A stretch of 64,000 bases of DNA from Chachezhania sediminis (lineage in GTDB: Bacteria; Pseudomonadota; Alphaproteobacteria; Rhodobacterales; Rhodobacteraceae): positions 434,001 through 498,000 of the forward strand of contig NZ_VOPH01000003.1 in assembly GCF_009765275.1 (NCBI RefSeq), given 5' to 3'. Positions 61,684 through 64,000 of this stretch are shown here, in pieces. Position 1 is the stretch's first letter, and each line of letters starts with the position of its first letter. Below the pieces are notes generated by a model, which had not been told where the DNA came from, did no database searches, and was given only the letters and a program-made list of their open reading frames with translations. The position numbers were made by a program, and so were the translations under genes.

Positions 61684-63170
61684 TGTCCGAACTGACCAAG
61701 ATGGGCCTGGCGGATGCGCGCGACGCGCTGGCCAAGGGCGAAACCACCTCTGTCGAGCTGACCGGTGCGTTCCTGGAGGCGATCGAAGCCTCGGGCGCGC
61801 TGAACGCCTATGTCCACAAGACGCCCGACCTGGCGATGACCCGGGCCAAGGCGGCAGACGAAGCCCGCGCCAGGGGCGAGGCGGGCACGCTGAACGGCCT
61901 GCCCATCGGCATCAAGGACCTGTTCTGCACCCAGGGCGTCGACAGCCAAGCCGGCAGCAGGATCCTGGAAGGCTTCAAGCCCGAATACGAATCCACCGTC
62001 ACGTCCAAGCTGTGGGACGCGGGCGCGGTCATGCTGGGCAAGCTGAACATGGACGAATTCGCCATGGGCTCGTCCAACGAGACGTCCGTTTACGGCCCCG
62101 CGGTGAACCCGTGGAAGGCCGAAGGATCGGACGCGGCGTTGACCCCGGGCGGTTCGTCCGGCGGGTCCTCGGCCGCGGTTGCGGCCGACCTGTGCCTTGC
62201 GGCGACGGGCACCGATACCGGCGGGTCCATCCGCCAGCCCGCGGCCTTTACCGGCATCGTGGGGCTGAAGCCCACCTACGGGCGCTGTTCGCGCTGGGGG
62301 ATCGTGGCCTTCGCGTCCTCGCTGGACCAGGCGGGCCCGATGACGAAATCGGTGCGTGACGCGGCGATCATGCTGACGGCCATGGCCGGGCACGATCCGA
62401 AGGATTCGACCTCGGCCGATCTGGCCGTCCCGGATTTCGAAGCGATGCTGACGGGCGACATCAAGGGCCAGACCATCGGTATCCCGAGGGAGTACCACAT
62501 GGACGGGATGCCCGAAGAGATCGAGGTGCTGTGGTCCCGCGGCAAGGAAATGCTGCAGGATGCAGGTGCCAAGATCGTCGACATCTCGCTGCCCCATACG
62601 AAATACGCGCTGCCGACTTATTACGTGATCGCGCCGGCCGAAGCCTCTTCCAACCTCGCGCGCTATGACGGCGTGCGCTACGGGCGCCGGGCCAAGTTGG
62701 GGCAGGGCGACAGCATCACCGACATGTACGACAAGACCCGCGCCGAAGGTTTCGGGGCCGAGGTGCAGCGCCGCGTGATGATCGGCACTTATGTGCTGTC
62801 CGCGGGTTTTTACGACGCCTATTACAACCGTGCGCGGCGGGTCCGGACCCTGATCAAGAAGGACTTCGAGGATGCATTCGCTGCTGGTGTCGATGCGATC
62901 CTGACGCCGGCCACGCCGTCGTCGGCCTTCGGCATCGGAGAGATGGCCTCGGCCGATCCGGTGCAGATGTACCTGAACGACGTCTTCACGGTGACGGTGA
63001 ACCTGGCGGGCCTGCCGGGGATCGCTGTTCCTACGGGCCTCGATTCCAGGGGCCTGCCGATGGGGCTTCAGCTGATCGGCCGTCCGTGGGAGGAAGGCGC
63101 GCTGCTGAACACCGCCTATGCGCTGGAAAACGCTGCGGGCTTCGTGGCCAAGCCGTCGAAATGGTGGTAG
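61680..63170 (+). CDS. gatA: Asp-tRNA(Asn)/Glu-tRNA(Gln) amidotransferase subunit A
   Basis: The 496-residue amidase subunit of GatCAB has the catalytic Lys in [10 protein letters not shown] (about 80). The cis-Ser and nucleophile Ser lie in the amidase signature [13 protein letters not shown] (about 157-170), and [11 protein letters not shown] follows. It hydrolyses glutamine to supply ammonia for amidation of misacylated tRNA. The start may be 61680 or 61683. gatB is not adjacent in this window. Confidence 0.98.
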   Translation: MMSELTKMGLADARDALAKGETTSVELTGAFLEAIEASGALNAYVHKTPDLAMTRAKAADEARARGEAGTLNGLPIGIKDLFCTQGVDSQAGSRILEGFKPEYESTVTSKLWDAGAVMLGKLNMDEFAMGSSNETSVYGPAVNPWKAEGSDAALTPGGSSGGSSAAVAADLCLAATGTDTGGSIRQPAAFTGIVGLKPTYGRCSRWGIVAFASSLDQAGPMTKSVRDAAIMLTAMAGHDPKDSTSADLAVPDFEAMLTGDIKGQTIGIPREYHMDGMPEEIEVLWSRGKEMLQDAGAKIVDISLPHTKYALPTYYVIAPAEASSNLARYDGVRYGRRAKLGQGDSITDMYDKTRAEGFGAEVQRRVMIGTYVLSAGFYDAYYNRARRVRTLIKKDFEDAFAAGVDAILTPATPSSAFGIGEMASADPVQMYLNDVFTVTVNLAGLPGIAVPTGLDSRGLPMGLQLIGRPWEEGALLNTAYALENAAGFVAKPSKWW

Positions 63171-63226
63171 ACCGCTTGCCGGATTTGGCCGGTACGGTCT
63201 GATTTGGCATGCGAGGCAGATTTGAG

Positions 63227-64000
63227 ATGAAGCGGAGCGGTCTTTCGACGCTCGTGGCCGGCGCGGTGATGACCGCCGCGCTGTCGGCCTGTTCTACGGC
63301 CCCCGGGCTGCGTGAAACCGGTGACATGACCCCGCTGGGAACGCCACTGACCATGGCCAATGCCCCGGTCCAGTTCGAGACCGAGGGGGCCACGGTGACA
63401 ACCGCCGCGGCCACCGCTATCGAGGCGCCGCAGGCGGTGTCGTCCCAGGCGCTGCCATCGGTCGAGGCCCAGCCCGCGGGGATACCGTCGGTCCCGGTCG
63501 ACGGATCCGACGACATCGCGGCCGCCACGGCCGCCGCCCTGGGTACTGCGACCCCGGCGGCCCAGGCTGCGACCGTCCCGACCGCCCCAGCCAACACGAC
63601 CGCCCCGGCGGCGACCACCGCCCCGCCGGTGTCGCCGTCCCCCCCGGCAGAGCCGGCAACGGATGACGAGGCCGATGCAACTTCGATCTCGGACGAGAAC
63701 GACTTCCGGGCTGTCTCGGCGCGGGAAAGCATTGCCAGCGACAAGGAACGCCTGGCCCGCAACCGTCAGCAATACGAGGTCATCCAGCCCACCGCCGTGC
63801 CGCAGCGTACCGGCGACACGGGGCCCAATATCGTGACCTATGCGCTGGCCAGTTCGAACCCGGTGGGCAACAAGGCCTATTCCCGCTTCGCCATCGTGAT
63901 CCCGGGCCGGGCCGAAAAGTCATGTGCCCGCTATCCATCCGCGGACCGTGCCCAGATGGCCTTTCTGGAGGCCGGAGGCCCGCAGCGCGACCGGCTGGGC
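63227..64000 (+). CDS. Ala/Pro/Thr-rich lipoprotein (3' end outside window)
   Basis: The frame is open from ATG 63227 to the right edge (258 residues). The N-terminus MKRSGLSTLVAGAVMTAALS is followed by AC in a lipobox (LSAC). Residues about 70-145 are low-complexity Ala/Pro/Thr, a flexible periplasmic linker. From residue about 155 the sequence becomes more ordered (ERLARNRQQYEVIQPTAVPQ). The family is not identified with certainty. It begins 56 bases after gatA and may be an independent unit. Confidence 0.8.
   Translation, partial: MKRSGLSTLVAGAVMTAALSACSTAPGLRETGDMTPLGTPLTMANAPVQFETEGATVTTAAATAIEAPQAVSSQALPSVEAQPAGIPSVPVDGSDDIAAATAAALGTATPAAQAATVPTAPANTTAPAATTAPPVSPSPPAEPATDDEADATSISDENDFRAVSARESIASDKERLARNRQQYEVIQPTAVPQRTGDTGPNIVTYALASSNPVGNKAYSRFAIVIPGRAEKSCARYPSADRAQMAFLEAGGPQRDRLG

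Noticed and set aside
1-64000. CRISPR arrays, rRNA genes, complete insertion sequences or prophage
   Set aside because: No regularly spaced repeats, rRNA-like sequence, transposase catalytic motifs or phage structural genes were seen; only the TniQ and restriction remnants indicate mobility.

Overview
The window is GC-rich, densely coded DNA. It fits an alphaproteobacterium, most likely a member of the Rhodobacteraceae. Support comes from protein style, the frequent ATGA-type stop/start overlaps, a gatC-gatA pair, a ceramidase-family membrane protein, several peptide ABC importers, and a dispersed GGTGCGTGG/CCACGCACC palindrome. No taxonomic search was possible, so this is inference. Two tRNAs are present, Arg-TCT at 13540 and Gly-TCC at 36211.

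Left part (1-10.3 kb). After two minus-strand periplasmic genes comes the most notable locus. It encodes an 88-residue Sec-exported peptide ending in seven uninterrupted Trp-x-Asn triplets, and six bases later a radical SAM/SPASM enzyme. This is the layout of a cyclophane (triceptide) RiPP system. A 1232-residue single-span membrane protein of unknown function follows, then two decayed genes, one of them membrane-fusion-protein-like. The run ends at a breakpoint near 9.66 kb, which also removes the C-terminus of a convergent 2OG-Fe(II) oxygenase.

10.4-25.6 kb. A secreted HEAVH protein, an MFS exporter, a GNAT acetyltransferase and tRNA-Arg come first. Beside the tRNA lies debris: a TniQ fragment joined to a restriction-endonuclease fragment. 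An RTX calcium-binding protein follows. Next is a minus-strand operon: RpiR regulator, peptide-binding protein, two permeases, a double ATPase, an unknown protein and a broken N-acyl-D-amino-acid deacylase. It probably imports acylated D-amino-acid or cell-wall-type peptides.

25.8-42.1 kb. A plus-strand operon links a membrane class III adenylate cyclase, a methyltransferase, a solute-binding/permease fusion and a second permease. A minus-strand set then encodes a pyridoxal-kinase-like enzyme, an unusual TIM-barrel/methylglyoxal-synthase fusion and a TauD-type dioxygenase. A lytic transglycosylase and a dienelactone hydrolase follow. After tRNA-Gly come an ABC exporter, a SnoaL-like periplasmic protein, an AMP-forming acyl-CoA synthetase and its coupled alpha/beta hydrolase.

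42.4-51.1 kb. A small lipoprotein and a helical protein are followed by a LysR regulator and a second complete peptide ABC importer with a Tat-type signal on its binding protein. Then come dtd and a nitroreductase.

51.4-64 kb. A zinc-ribbon membrane protein, a CZB-like protein and a minus-strand set (29-residue membrane peptide, XpaC, TelA, DUF2927 lipoprotein, SPFH-GYF protein) look like an envelope-associated module. Housekeeping genes follow: an RluB-type pseudouridine synthase, tadA, a UPF0173 hydrolase, a ceramidase-family protein, gatC and gatA. The window ends inside a Pro/Ala-rich lipoprotein gene.
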